64,000 bases of DNA, taken from assembly GCF_009831655.1 (NCBI RefSeq), contig NZ_WRPA01000001.1:248001-312000 (forward strand), given 5' to 3'. The number at the start of each line of letters is the position of its first letter. The first letter of the stretch is position 1. The translations under genes were made by a program, and so were the position numbers. The notes under the pieces were generated by a model that did not search any database, had not been told where the DNA came from, and saw only the letters and a list, made by a program, of their open reading frames with translations. Shown here one piece after another: positions 1 through 7,466 of this stretch. This stretch comes from Shewanella insulae. GTDB taxonomy: Bacteria > Pseudomonadota > Gammaproteobacteria > Enterobacterales > Shewanellaceae.

Positions 1-149
1 TTTGTCAGAATACGGTCGAGGAGCGGATACAGCAGCTGCAGCAGAGTAAACAGGCGCTGGCCCAAAGCATGTATCAGACCGAGAGCCTCACGGCCGCCGA
101 GATGGACAGGGATGATTGGCTGGCCCTCTTACAGCCCATCACAGAGTAG
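1..149 (+). CDS. SNF2-family helicase, C-terminal fragment (5' end outside window)
   Basis: An open frame enters from the left edge (first full codon at base 3) and stops with TAG at 147-149, giving about 48 residues. The segment TVEERIQQLQQSKQALA matches the end of the SNF2/SWI2 helicase core, where a TVEExI motif is followed by a helix rich in Lys and Gln. The family uses ATP to translocate on DNA. Only the tail is visible, so the domain order and start cannot be judged. It lies on the same strand as the VRR-NUC nuclease at 827, with yjbQ between them on the other strand. The family call is moderately sure; nothing more specific can be said. Confidence 0.65.
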   Translation, partial: CQNTVEERIQQLQQSKQALAQSMYQTESLTAAEMDRDDWLALLQPITE

Positions 150-230
150 CCAATCTAAGCGCAACTAAGGACCGAGCAGCCTGTCACTGATTAGTCAATC
201 ACTGAACCGTCAGTGATACCGATGTAGGGG

Positions 231-650
231 CTATTCGCCCTGAATGGTCAGCAATAGCGTCCGGCTACTGGCGCGGTCGCGGGCCTCACACAGGTAGACC
301 CCTTGCCAGGTCCCCAGGTTAAACTCGCCATTGGTGATCGGTAGTGTCAGCTCGCAGCCCAGCAGGGATGACTTGAGATGAGCCGGCATGTCATCAGCCC
401 CCTCATAGGTATGGGTGTAGTAGGGCTCATTCTCCGGCACCAGACGGTTAAAGAAGCGCTCGAAGTCCTCGCGCACGCTGGGATCGGCATTTTCGTTGAG
501 CGTGAGCCCCGCCGAGGTGTGTTGTAGCAGCAGATGGGCGAGACCTATCTTTATTTCGCGAAGTTGCGGGGCGGCGCGATAGATCTCCTCGGTGATCAGA
601 TGATAACCGCGCTGTCTCGGGGCCAGATTTATCTCGACTTGAATCCACAT
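231..650 (-). CDS. yjbQ: YjbQ family protein (UPF0047)
   Basis: The product has 139 residues, the normal length for the YjbQ/UPF0047 family of small cytosolic beta proteins. Members have been reported to have weak thiamine-phosphate synthase activity, but the true role is unsettled. The family's conserved polar residues are visible: HTSAGL near residue 45, the NENADP segment just after it, and HTYEGADDMPAH around residues 79-91, whose histidines would form the metal/phosphate pocket. LGTWQGVYLCEAR near the C terminus is the usual family ending. The gene is monocistronic and divergent from the nuclease gene at 827, with about 175 bp shared upstream. The family is certain, the function is not. 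Confidence 0.9.
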   Translation of the reverse strand: MWIQVEINLAPRQRGYHLITEEIYRAAPQLREIKIGLAHLLLQHTSAGLTLNENADPSVREDFERFFNRLVPENEPYYTHTYEGADDMPAHLKSSLLGCELTLPITNGEFNLGTWQGVYLCEARDRASSRTLLLTIQGE

Positions 651-826
651 GAGCAGTTTTCCTACGCTGTTCTATCGCCAAATGACGGCACTTCTCGTTT
701 CGCTAAGAATGCGTTAACTCCTCAGCCTTGTAAAGGGCCTTGTATTGTGAGTTATTTAAGGTACGTGACTAGGAGTATAATCACTGCTTAGCAGCTGATG
801 AACAGAAAATTGAGAGCGAAACCTTA

Positions 827-2752
827 ATGGCGCAGCGAGAGAAAGAGAGACAAACTCAGATTAGTAGAGACGCCTCGAAGAAGGCTAAGGTGCTGCCTGG
901 CTATTACTACCTCACTAACTTCCAAACAATGCTCCAGGGTGTTGCCCGCCGATATGGCGATCTCCTCGATGAGGTCGAACTTGGCTTCATCGATAGCTTT
1001 TCTGCATTAACACATGACGCTCAGTGTCTGCTGGTTAGGCTTATCTCCCGCAAGGGCCCTTGGTTTTGCTTAGCTCAGCTTAGCTACGACGAGATGCAGG
1101 ATATCCAGGGGGCTATCTCAACGCTTTGTGATCACAAGCTGATTTGCTATGAGCAGCCCGATATATCCTGGCTGCTGCAAAAGAGCACTAAGACGGAGTT
1201 AGGGCGAGCGATAGCCGAGGTTAGCAGTGCTTTGGTATCGGGAGAATCTGTCGAGGTGAGCTATCTCGATCCTGCTGCCGTTAAGTGGTTGAAGAAGCGC
1301 GAGCTAATCGAATATGCCCAAGGTGCGGGGTTGTTGTCGCGAATTTTAAGCCATTTGGTACCAGAAGACTACTGGTTTAACCTTAGCCCCAAGGTCGTCT
1401 ATCGCCGGTTCGAATTACTCTATTTTGAGCGTATGAGTCAGTCCTTGAGTCAGTTCATCCTGGCCGATCTTGGTATTCATAATTTTGAAGCCTATTCGAC
1501 GAGTATCGCCAGCCGCAGTTTCAATACGCGAGCAGAGATAGAAGGCTTGTATAGGTTGTCTGCGCTATATGAAGAGTTTGAAGAGGGTGACCTTGGTGGT
1601 AAGCCGAGCGATATTGACATCAAAAAATTTGATTCATTTTGTCAGCGGCTCACCGAGCTGCCGAATTTCACCAAAGATGCTGTGAATCAAAAACTAGCGC
1701 GCTTGACCCAGGGCCTCTGGCTAATGGCGGCGCGCCAACTAGAGCGCTTAGGTCAGTTTGAGCAAGCATTAGCCCTGTACGCCAATACCGAGAGAACGCC
1801 AAGCCGGGAGCGCCGGGCTCGCTGCCTGAATAAGCTTGGCCGTGATGATGAGGCGTTAGGGCTAGTTGAGCTGATGTTAGAGTCTCCAATAGAGGAGAGC
1901 GAGCGTCTGGTCGCCAGACGATTGCAAAAAAGTCTTCATCGCAGCCTTGGACTCGAGGCCCCCGAGCTCTGGCAAGGAGAATTTAATACCTTCAAGCTGG
2001 AATGTCAGCGCACTGGGGCCGATAAGAACCGGGAAGATGGCGTCTCAAATGCCGAGCGCGTAGAGCTGTGCGCCGCCAGGCACCTGAGCGCTGTGGAGGG
2101 TGAGCAGCTGCGTCTGTGTATCGAGGTTGAGAACCGCCTGTTCTGTAGCCTGTTCGGCCTGGCCTTCTGGGACATCATCTTCGCCGATGTCGGCGGCGCT
2201 TTTGCCAATCCCTATCAGAGTAGGCCGAGCGACATGTATCAGAGCGAGTTTTACCCACGGCGTAAAATCCCTATCGAGGAACGTCTCGCGGCATTAGCCT
2301 CGGGTGACACCCAGATGATAATGGAGCATTTTCATCAAAAACGCGGGATAACCAACGACTGGGTTCACTGGTCATTGTTTGAGGAGCCAAGCTTGGATCT
2401 GCTTGACCTTGGTATAACAAATAGACAAGACAAAGATGAGATACCGCTTCTCCTGCAACTGGCACTAATGGCCTTTAGCGGCGCCTTCCTGGCAAGGCTA
2501 TTTCGTCAGATGCTGTTCGATCTGCGCTATTACCGTGCGGGTTTTCCCGATCTCATCCGTTTTCATCTCGCTAGCGAGAGCCTGTCAACTGATGACGGGA
2601 TACCGAACTCGGCCAATAACAGAGTCACCGCCGAGCTTATCGAGGTGAAGGGACCGGGAGATGCCCTAAGAGACAATCAGATCATCTGGCTGGACTGGTT
2701 TAATCGCAACGGCGTTAAGGCCAGGGTCTGCTACCTCTCCTGGCTCGACTAA
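827..2752 (+). CDS. VRR-NUC domain nuclease, bacterial FAN1-like
   Basis: This 641-residue protein ends in a VRR-NUC (PD-(D/E)xK) nuclease domain. The catalytic signature is FPD (D575) followed by ELIEVKG (E606, K608) and the family's C-terminal strand-helix ending in CYLSWLD. The long helical N-terminal part, about 540 residues, resembles the SAP/TPR-like region of bacterial FAN1 homologues, which cut 5' flaps and can process interstrand crosslinks. That role comes from the family, not from this sequence. The ATG is followed by a very charged start (MAQREKERQTQ) and preceded by a weak GAGAG. Nearby DNA-metabolism context is the SNF2 helicase tail at 1-149. Length and motifs are intact, so it is probably functional. 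Confidence 0.85.
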   Translation: MAQREKERQTQISRDASKKAKVLPGYYYLTNFQTMLQGVARRYGDLLDEVELGFIDSFSALTHDAQCLLVRLISRKGPWFCLAQLSYDEMQDIQGAISTLCDHKLICYEQPDISWLLQKSTKTELGRAIAEVSSALVSGESVEVSYLDPAAVKWLKKRELIEYAQGAGLLSRILSHLVPEDYWFNLSPKVVYRRFELLYFERMSQSLSQFILADLGIHNFEAYSTSIASRSFNTRAEIEGLYRLSALYEEFEEGDLGGKPSDIDIKKFDSFCQRLTELPNFTKDAVNQKLARLTQGLWLMAARQLERLGQFEQALALYANTERTPSRERRARCLNKLGRDDEALGLVELMLESPIEESERLVARRLQKSLHRSLGLEAPELWQGEFNTFKLECQRTGADKNREDGVSNAERVELCAARHLSAVEGEQLRLCIEVENRLFCSLFGLAFWDIIFADVGGAFANPYQSRPSDMYQSEFYPRRKIPIEERLAALASGDTQMIMEHFHQKRGITNDWVHWSLFEEPSLDLLDLGITNRQDKDEIPLLLQLALMAFSGAFLARLFRQMLFDLRYYRAGFPDLIRFHLASESLSTDDGIPNSANNRVTAELIEVKGPGDALRDNQIIWLDWFNRNGVKARVCYLSWLD

Positions 2753-2952
2753 CATTGACTAGCAAAAGGGTGTTTGCTCAGGAGTGCTCATAATGCACAC
2801 TCTTTCTTGCTAAGTGGTGTATCTATATCTTTCGCTGTCCTAATGCCATGATTTTTTGCTAACCTCGTTAATAAGATACGAGACTTTTGTTAGGAAAGTC
2901 CGCCTGGTACAAGTTTTAAAGATTGTGCTTAACCGGCAATGAAGGATTTTTG

Positions 2953-3522
2953 ATGTCGCGAGGACAGAATATGCAAGGCGTTCGGCCCTTGGTAGAAGGG
3001 GGAGTGAGATCCCGTATGATGGCCAAGCTTCTTTGGCTATCGATGGCAATGCTCTTTTGTCTGTCTATGGTGCTGCCGAGCCACGCTGCGCCGCGCCTTG
3101 ACTTGAGCGCCAAGAACAAGAACGGCGAGTTGGTGTCTCTAGCGTCTTATAAAGGCAAGGTGGTCTATGTGGATTTTTGGGCCTCCTGGTGCGCGCCCTG
3201 TCGTGACTCCTTTCCCTGGATGGAGCTGATGCATCAGCGTTATGGCGACAAGGGGCTGGCGATCGTGGCGATCAATCTCGATGAAAAGAGTGAGTTGGCA
3301 GGGCCATTTCTGGCCGACTTCAACACTAGCTTCGATATCCTCTACGATCCCAAGGGTGAGGTGGCGACTCATTTTAACCTACAGGGTATGCCCAGCAGTT
3401 ACCTGTTTGACGCCGAAGGAAATTTGGTTAGCGAGCATCTGGGTTTCTTCAAGTCCAAGCAAGTTGCCGTCGAGCAGGAGATCCAATTGCTGTTGAAGAA
3501 GAGGGCTGCCGATGGGAACTGA
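2953..3522 (+). CDS. Periplasmic TlpA/ResA-type thioredoxin
   Basis: The product is a 189-residue thiol-disulfide protein. After an Arg-rich leader and a hydrophobic stretch (about residues 24-41) ending in SHAAP comes a TlpA-like thioredoxin fold with WCAPC (C80, C83) and the cis-proline segment MPSSY. The redox domain should lie in the periplasm. ATG 2953 has AAGGA six bases upstream. ATG 3016 would give a more typical signal peptide (MMAKLLWLS) and has GGAG upstream, so the start is open between the two; the frame also runs back to a TTG at 2923. This is the first gene of a tight unit with DUF4266, DUF3570 and ApbE-family genes. Its stop overlaps the next start by 11 bp. A likely role is keeping Cys residues of a partner reduced, perhaps those at the DUF4266 C terminus; that is inference. 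Confidence 0.87.
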   Translation: MSRGQNMQGVRPLVEGGVRSRMMAKLLWLSMAMLFCLSMVLPSHAAPRLDLSAKNKNGELVSLASYKGKVVYVDFWASWCAPCRDSFPWMELMHQRYGDKGLAIVAINLDEKSELAGPFLADFNTSFDILYDPKGEVATHFNLQGMPSSYLFDAEGNLVSEHLGFFKSKQVAVEQEIQLLLKKRAADGN

Positions 3523-3730
3523 TTTAAAGTTGCTGATCATATTGGTCGCGCTGCTGTCTGGTTGCGCGAATCTCGGCGTAAAGCCATGGGAGCGGGGACA
3601 ATTTGCCCGGGAGGATATGCAGCTAGAGGCCGATGAGATGGATATGGCGATAGAAGACCATATCTATTTCAGTAAGGAGGGCGCCAGCGGTGGCCGTACC
3701 CTCGCAGGCGGTGGTTGTGGTTGTAACTAG
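3512..3730 (+). CDS. DUF4266 small lipoprotein with C-terminal GGGCGCN
   Basis: The product has 72 residues. A short signal sequence (MGTDLKLLIILVALL) leads to a lipobox LSGC with Cys18 as the lipid attachment site. The mature part is only about 55 residues, very acidic in the middle (LEADEMDMAIEDH), then FSKEGASGGRT and a glycine-cysteine tail GGGCGCN. I recognise this layout as DUF4266, whose function is unknown. The start ATG overlaps the end of the thioredoxin gene and has AGAGGG upstream. The paired Cys at the extreme C terminus could bind metal or be a thiol substrate of the upstream TlpA-type protein (inference). It sits between the thioredoxin and the DUF3570 barrel, so it may be the barrel's lipoprotein partner. 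Confidence 0.8.
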   Translation: MGTDLKLLIILVALLSGCANLGVKPWERGQFAREDMQLEADEMDMAIEDHIYFSKEGASGGRTLAGGGCGCN

Positions 3731-3767
3731 GTTGTTTTAAGAGACTGCAGGGAATAAGGAAGATCGC

Positions 3768-5180
3768 TTGAGCGACATGAAGGACAGGCCGACACCAAAT
3801 CAACTCAGGACAGTAGAAAGCGCCTCGCCAGAAAGCGAGTCTGTGATGGCATCCCTGCTGATGGCCAGCAGTCTGTTTCTCGGTGTCGGCGCGGCACTGA
3901 CCAGTGACAGTGCGCTTGCGGGAGAGCAAGCCGCCGAGACGCGCGAGAACGCAGCAGAAGAGGAACAAGCGAGCGATCCGCTCGCCGGCGCGACCATAGA
4001 TGCGGCCCTGGTCTACTATCAGGAGCAGGACAGGGTCACGGCGGCAGAAGGGATCATCAACTACCGCCAGGCGCTGGATGACGCCAATATCATACGCGGT
4101 AAGATCGCCTTGGACGCCCTGACCGGCGCCTCGGCCAATGGCGCGGTGATCCAGGCTCGCCCCCAAAGCTTTACCCGGCCTTCGGGTACCGGCGTCTATC
4201 AGGCAAGGGCCGGAGAACTGCCGCTGGATGACACCTTCAAGGATACCCGTTTGCAGCTCAGCGCCAACTGGCAGCATCTCTTCTCTGCCAAGTGGCAGGC
4301 CAGTCTCGGTGGGTATCTCTCTCGCGAATATGATTACACCTCACTCGGTGTCAATGCCGGGCTCGAGCACTCCTTCAATCAGAGTAATACCCAGGTGTTT
4401 GCCGGCGCGGCCTACTATTTCGATATCGTCAATCCTGTGGGCGGACGGCCCGTTGGAATGAGTGAGATGGTGTTTCGTAAAGACTTTGCCAGCGAGGCAG
4501 AGTTTAGGCAGGCGTTCGATGCCACCCGCTTCTATGAGAGTGCCCTAAAGCGCACATTCGATTTTAATGTGGGCGTCACTCAGACCCTGAGTCGTCGCTG
4601 GCAGGCCCAGGTGAGCTATGGCCTCTCGGCCGTCAATGGTTATCTTAACGACGCCTACAAGGTGGTTAGCCGGGTCGATAGTGGAGGGCAGGCGCTTGGC
4701 TACCACTATGAGCAGCGCCCCGACGAGCGGCTTAAACACAACCTCTATCTCATGACCAAGGGCGCCCTAGAGAGCGGCACGCTGACCTTTTCCTATCGCT
4801 ACAGTGATGATGACTGGTCGCTGCAGGCCCATACCTTCGACGCCCGTTACCGCTACAACCTAAGCGGCGCCGCCTATTGGCAATGGCAGTTTAGGGCCTA
4901 TCTACAGGATGCGGCCGAGTTTTATCACCTCTATCTCACCGAGGGGGAGCCCTTGCCCGAGTTTGCCTCGGCGGATCATCGTCTGGGTAAGATGCAGACC
5001 TATACGATAGGCGTCAAATATGGCCAGAAGTTAGAGCAGGGGATGCTGGCCAGTGTACGTCTCGCCTACTATCAACAACGCCCACAAAACCCGGGTGTCG
5101 AGCTGCCAGGTGAACTCGCCAGTTTCGATCAGTTCCCCCACATCGATGCCATAGTGCTGCAATTGGGAATGAGATTTTGA
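3768..5180 (+). CDS. DUF3570 outer-membrane beta-barrel protein with flavinylation-like motif
   Basis: A TTG start is favoured because TAAGGA lies seven bases upstream; ATG 3777 is the alternative. The 470-residue product has a long polar leader, a hydrophobic stretch near residues 27-43 and a signal-peptidase-like site SALA-GE near residue 51. The rest, from about residue 140, is a run of alternating amphipathic strands with many Tyr/Trp and a C-terminal Phe (LQLGMRF), typical of an outer-membrane barrel; I match it to DUF3570. Residues 116-127 read DALTGASANGAV, close to the (S/T)GA(T/S) motif that ApbE enzymes modify with FMN on Thr/Ser. T119 would be the acceptor. An ApbE-family gene follows with overlapping start. 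Covalent FMN on this protein is inference. Confidence 0.82.
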   Translation: MSDMKDRPTPNQLRTVESASPESESVMASLLMASSLFLGVGAALTSDSALAGEQAAETRENAAEEEQASDPLAGATIDAALVYYQEQDRVTAAEGIINYRQALDDANIIRGKIALDALTGASANGAVIQARPQSFTRPSGTGVYQARAGELPLDDTFKDTRLQLSANWQHLFSAKWQASLGGYLSREYDYTSLGVNAGLEHSFNQSNTQVFAGAAYYFDIVNPVGGRPVGMSEMVFRKDFASEAEFRQAFDATRFYESALKRTFDFNVGVTQTLSRRWQAQVSYGLSAVNGYLNDAYKVVSRVDSGGQALGYHYEQRPDERLKHNLYLMTKGALESGTLTFSYRYSDDDWSLQAHTFDARYRYNLSGAAYWQWQFRAYLQDAAEFYHLYLTEGEPLPEFASADHRLGKMQTYTIGVKYGQKLEQGMLASVRLAYYQQRPQNPGVELPGELASFDQFPHIDAIVLQLGMRF

Positions 5181-6148
5181 GCCTAGTCTCGGTAGAGGGT
5201 TTAAGCCTGTCACCACTGCTTGATGAGGCAATTGTTGAGGAGCATGCCCGCGCCGGACTCAAGGGCGAGTTTATGGCCATGGCCAGTCGCTGTGAATTCC
5301 TGGCGCATCCTAAGCAAGCAGGAAGTAAGGCGCAAGGGGGACAATCTGTAAGTGAGCGAGTCGCTCAGGCCTTTGACCGCGCCATGGCCGAGGTTAAGCG
5401 CATCGAGGCTAAGTACAACCGCTTTAGCGAGAGCAGCGTATTAACTCAGCTAAATTGCGGCGCCGGAGACTGGCAAGCGATCGACGAGGAAACTCTCGGG
5501 CTACTCAGGTTTGCCGAGCATTGCTATCGGCTCAGTCAGGGCAAGTTTGATATTACCGCCGAGCCCGTATTGGCCCTCTGGCCATTCGGCGTTGGGGAGA
5601 GTGTAACCACGCCGAGTGACAGCCAGATAGAGGCGGCGCTTGCACATGTAGGCTTCGAGCGGCTTATTATCGAAGATAACCACCTTTTTCTACCTTATGG
5701 CATGGGGATAGATCTTGGCGGGATCGCCAAAGAGTATGCTGCCGACAGGGCCATAGAGGTGTTGACCGGTGAGCTGCCCGAATATGATCTCTTAGTGAAC
5801 CTAGGCGGCGATATGATCGCCTCTCCCGGCTGCGAGCGCCCCTGGCAGATAGGCATTGAAGATCCCCATGCACTCGATTCCGCTGCCAGGGTGGTGACGC
5901 TGAAATCTGGCGCGCTGGCCACCAGCGGTCACTCCCGGCGCTATCTGCTTCACCAAGGTAAACGTTATGGCCATATCATCGATCCAGGCACTGGGTACCC
6001 GATAATTGGCGCGCCGCTGTCGGTCAGCGTATTTGCCCCTCAGTGTGTGGTGGCGGGTATGCTGGCGACCCTGGCCATGCTACAGGGGGAGGAGGCCGAG
6101 AGCTTTCTCGCCGGTCAGGGGACCATGCACCATATCATCCCTGGCTAG
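5177..6148 (+). CDS. apbE: ApbE-family FAD:protein FMN transferase, no signal peptide seen
   Basis: The product has 323 residues. ApbE enzymes move FMN from FAD onto a Thr/Ser of a target protein. Family motifs present are IDLGGIAKEYA, LLVNLGGDM, ATSGHSRRY and HIIDPGTGYP. The TTG start overlaps the DUF3570 stop, so the two genes look translationally coupled. Two things are odd. There is no signal peptide or lipobox in the first 35 residues, although most ApbE proteins are periplasmic lipoproteins. The usual Gly after the GIAK lysine is Glu, and the usual AMGT near the fold start is AMAS. It may be a diverged member dedicated to the neighbouring DUF3570 protein. The family is sure, the specificity is inferred. 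Confidence 0.88.
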   Translation: MSLVSVEGLSLSPLLDEAIVEEHARAGLKGEFMAMASRCEFLAHPKQAGSKAQGGQSVSERVAQAFDRAMAEVKRIEAKYNRFSESSVLTQLNCGAGDWQAIDEETLGLLRFAEHCYRLSQGKFDITAEPVLALWPFGVGESVTTPSDSQIEAALAHVGFERLIIEDNHLFLPYGMGIDLGGIAKEYAADRAIEVLTGELPEYDLLVNLGGDMIASPGCERPWQIGIEDPHALDSAARVVTLKSGALATSGHSRRYLLHQGKRYGHIIDPGTGYPIIGAPLSVSVFAPQCVVAGMLATLAMLQGEEAESFLAGQGTMHHIIPG

Positions 6149-6204
6149 CTTTTCATGACTAACTTTTCATGATTAGCTTTTCATGACTGGTTTTTCACGA
6201 TTAG
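6149..6204. repeat. 14-bp tandem repeat, four units
   Basis: Four consecutive 14-bp units start at the base after the apbE stop codon: CTTTTCATGACTAA, CTTTTCATGATTAG, CTTTTCATGACTGG and TTTTTCACGATTAG. Each pair differs by one to four bases. No terminator-like stem is formed. The rest of the interval up to 6400 contains no gene I can support. Confidence 0.85.
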
Positions 6205-6419
6205 CCTTCAGGTATTTAAGGTGCGCTAGCGAGTCAATATCAGCGCTCACTTTGCCCATTCTGGCGCTAGTTGATACGACATGGCTTTGGTGCTCGTTTA
6301 TCCGGCAGGATTTTGGTAGAGTGTTTAAAAATCAATAACTTTAGTTTAGTAAGTCATCAATAATAGGTTTATCAGATGCGCATGCGCACTAATAAAATGT
6401 TAATCCAATTTAGGTAACT

Positions 6420-7328
6420 ATGAAGTACTTTAGTGATCCAGAAAGAGGCGCTTTGCCTCAAACAAAAAATGAAATTCCGCACAATGTGTGGCTTGGACTG
6501 ACCGCTTATATTCAAGGTCTAATTGACACTGGGGGTTTTGGGGAGAAGTTCCCTGAGCTTTGCCCTGATGGTCAAGGTTGTTATGGAACTAATGAAAAAA
6601 TGTTTTCATCAGCACTTCAAGCGGAAATTTTAGAGATTGAATATCCTTTTGTAACAGAGCAAGAAGAAGACGCAGATTGTTGGGTTTCTAAAAAAGTACC
6701 ATTCACACCTAGCTATCTAGATGTACTTGATCTTATTCAGTTCTGTTATATCAATGTCAGTAAGCCTGTGCTGGGTCATTATCATCAGTTTTACGGTCAT
6801 CATCATATCGCTTCATTTGATATTCAAACTGCACAAAGTGAATTCTTAAAAAAGATTAATACCATTTTTACCCGAAACGGTTTGGCTTATGAGTTGCTTG
6901 GGGATGGTCAAATTGTCAGGGTTGTGAGCAGCTCGCTTACTTCAGTTATTCAGAAGACTCAAAAAACGTCAGAGCAAGCACTGAATGATCTACTTGAGCA
7001 TGCAAACACAAAAATTTGCAACCCTGATGTGCGGGTTAGATATGAAGCTTTGAAAGAGCTCTGGGATGCGTTTGAGCGTATAAAAACGGTCTCTAATCCA
7101 GAGAATAAAAAGCAATCAATGACTATTTTGCTAGACAGCTGCTCGTCTGATACAGAGTTTAGGGCTGAACTTGAGGAAGAAGCGAGAAAACTAACAAGCA
7201 TAGGAAATACGTTCTTCATCCGTCATTCAGAAATGAGTCAGGTAAAGCTTTCTGACAGTGACCATATTGAGTATTTATTTCATCGGCTTGCAAGTTTTAT
7301 GTCACTGCTAACGAAAAAATTGGGGTAA
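6420..7328 (+). CDS. Cassette gene: hypothetical protein with AbiJ-like C-terminal region
   Basis: The product has 302 residues and I do not recognise a characterised function. The N-terminal half has aromatic and Cys-rich stretches (ELCPDGQGCYG; HYHQFYGHHHIASF near residue 120). The C-terminal 100 residues are helical, with VRYEALKELWDAFERIKT, a charged linker and IGNTFFIRHSE near residue 268. That arrangement reminds me of the C-terminal HEPN-like region of AbiJ-type abortive-infection proteins, where an IRHxE motif recurs; this is from memory and unverified. There is no signal peptide. The TAA stop overlaps the first bases of the attC site, as is normal in compact integron cassettes. Codon use is AT-rich compared with neighbours. 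An anti-phage role is plausible but unproven. Confidence 0.7.
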   Translation: MKYFSDPERGALPQTKNEIPHNVWLGLTAYIQGLIDTGGFGEKFPELCPDGQGCYGTNEKMFSSALQAEILEIEYPFVTEQEEDADCWVSKKVPFTPSYLDVLDLIQFCYINVSKPVLGHYHQFYGHHHIASFDIQTAQSEFLKKINTIFTRNGLAYELLGDGQIVRVVSSSLTSVIQKTQKTSEQALNDLLEHANTKICNPDVRVRYEALKELWDAFERIKTVSNPENKKQSMTILLDSCSSDTEFRAELEEEARKLTSIGNTFFIRHSEMSQVKLSDSDHIEYLFHRLASFMSLLTKKLG

Positions 7329-7448
7329 CAAACTGTTTAAGAGTGATTCGCAACGCATGGCATTTTTACTATGCGTTGCGTTCAGTGTTTAAGGTGACCT
7401 GCGGAGGCTTCGGTATTGCGTTGCTCACACCTTAACAGGGCGTTAAGT
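7326..7448 (+). other. attC recombination site, Vibrio-repeat (VCR/VPR) type
   Basis: This 123-bp imperfect palindrome begins TAACAAACTGTTTAAG at the upstream gene's stop codon and ends TTAACAGGGCGTTAAGT. An inner perfect dyad, CGCAACGCAT at 7349-7358 and ATGCGTTGCG at 7371-7380, flanks GGCATTTTTACT. The right part TTGCTCACACC matches what I remember of the long attC sites of Vibrio chromosomal integrons, as does the length. The crossover would fall between G7442 and T7443. Confidence 0.85.
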
Positions 7449-7466
7449 TTCTTTATCGAGATCGAC

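Noticed and set aside
3669..4277. 202-codon minus-strand frame opposite the DUF3570 gene
   Set aside because: Shadow of the DUF3570 gene, without start signal or family.
6205..6399. attI or intI left of the first cassette
   Set aside because: No integrase frame and no clear attI. TGCGCATGCGCA at 6377-6388 is a palindrome but does not resemble attI.
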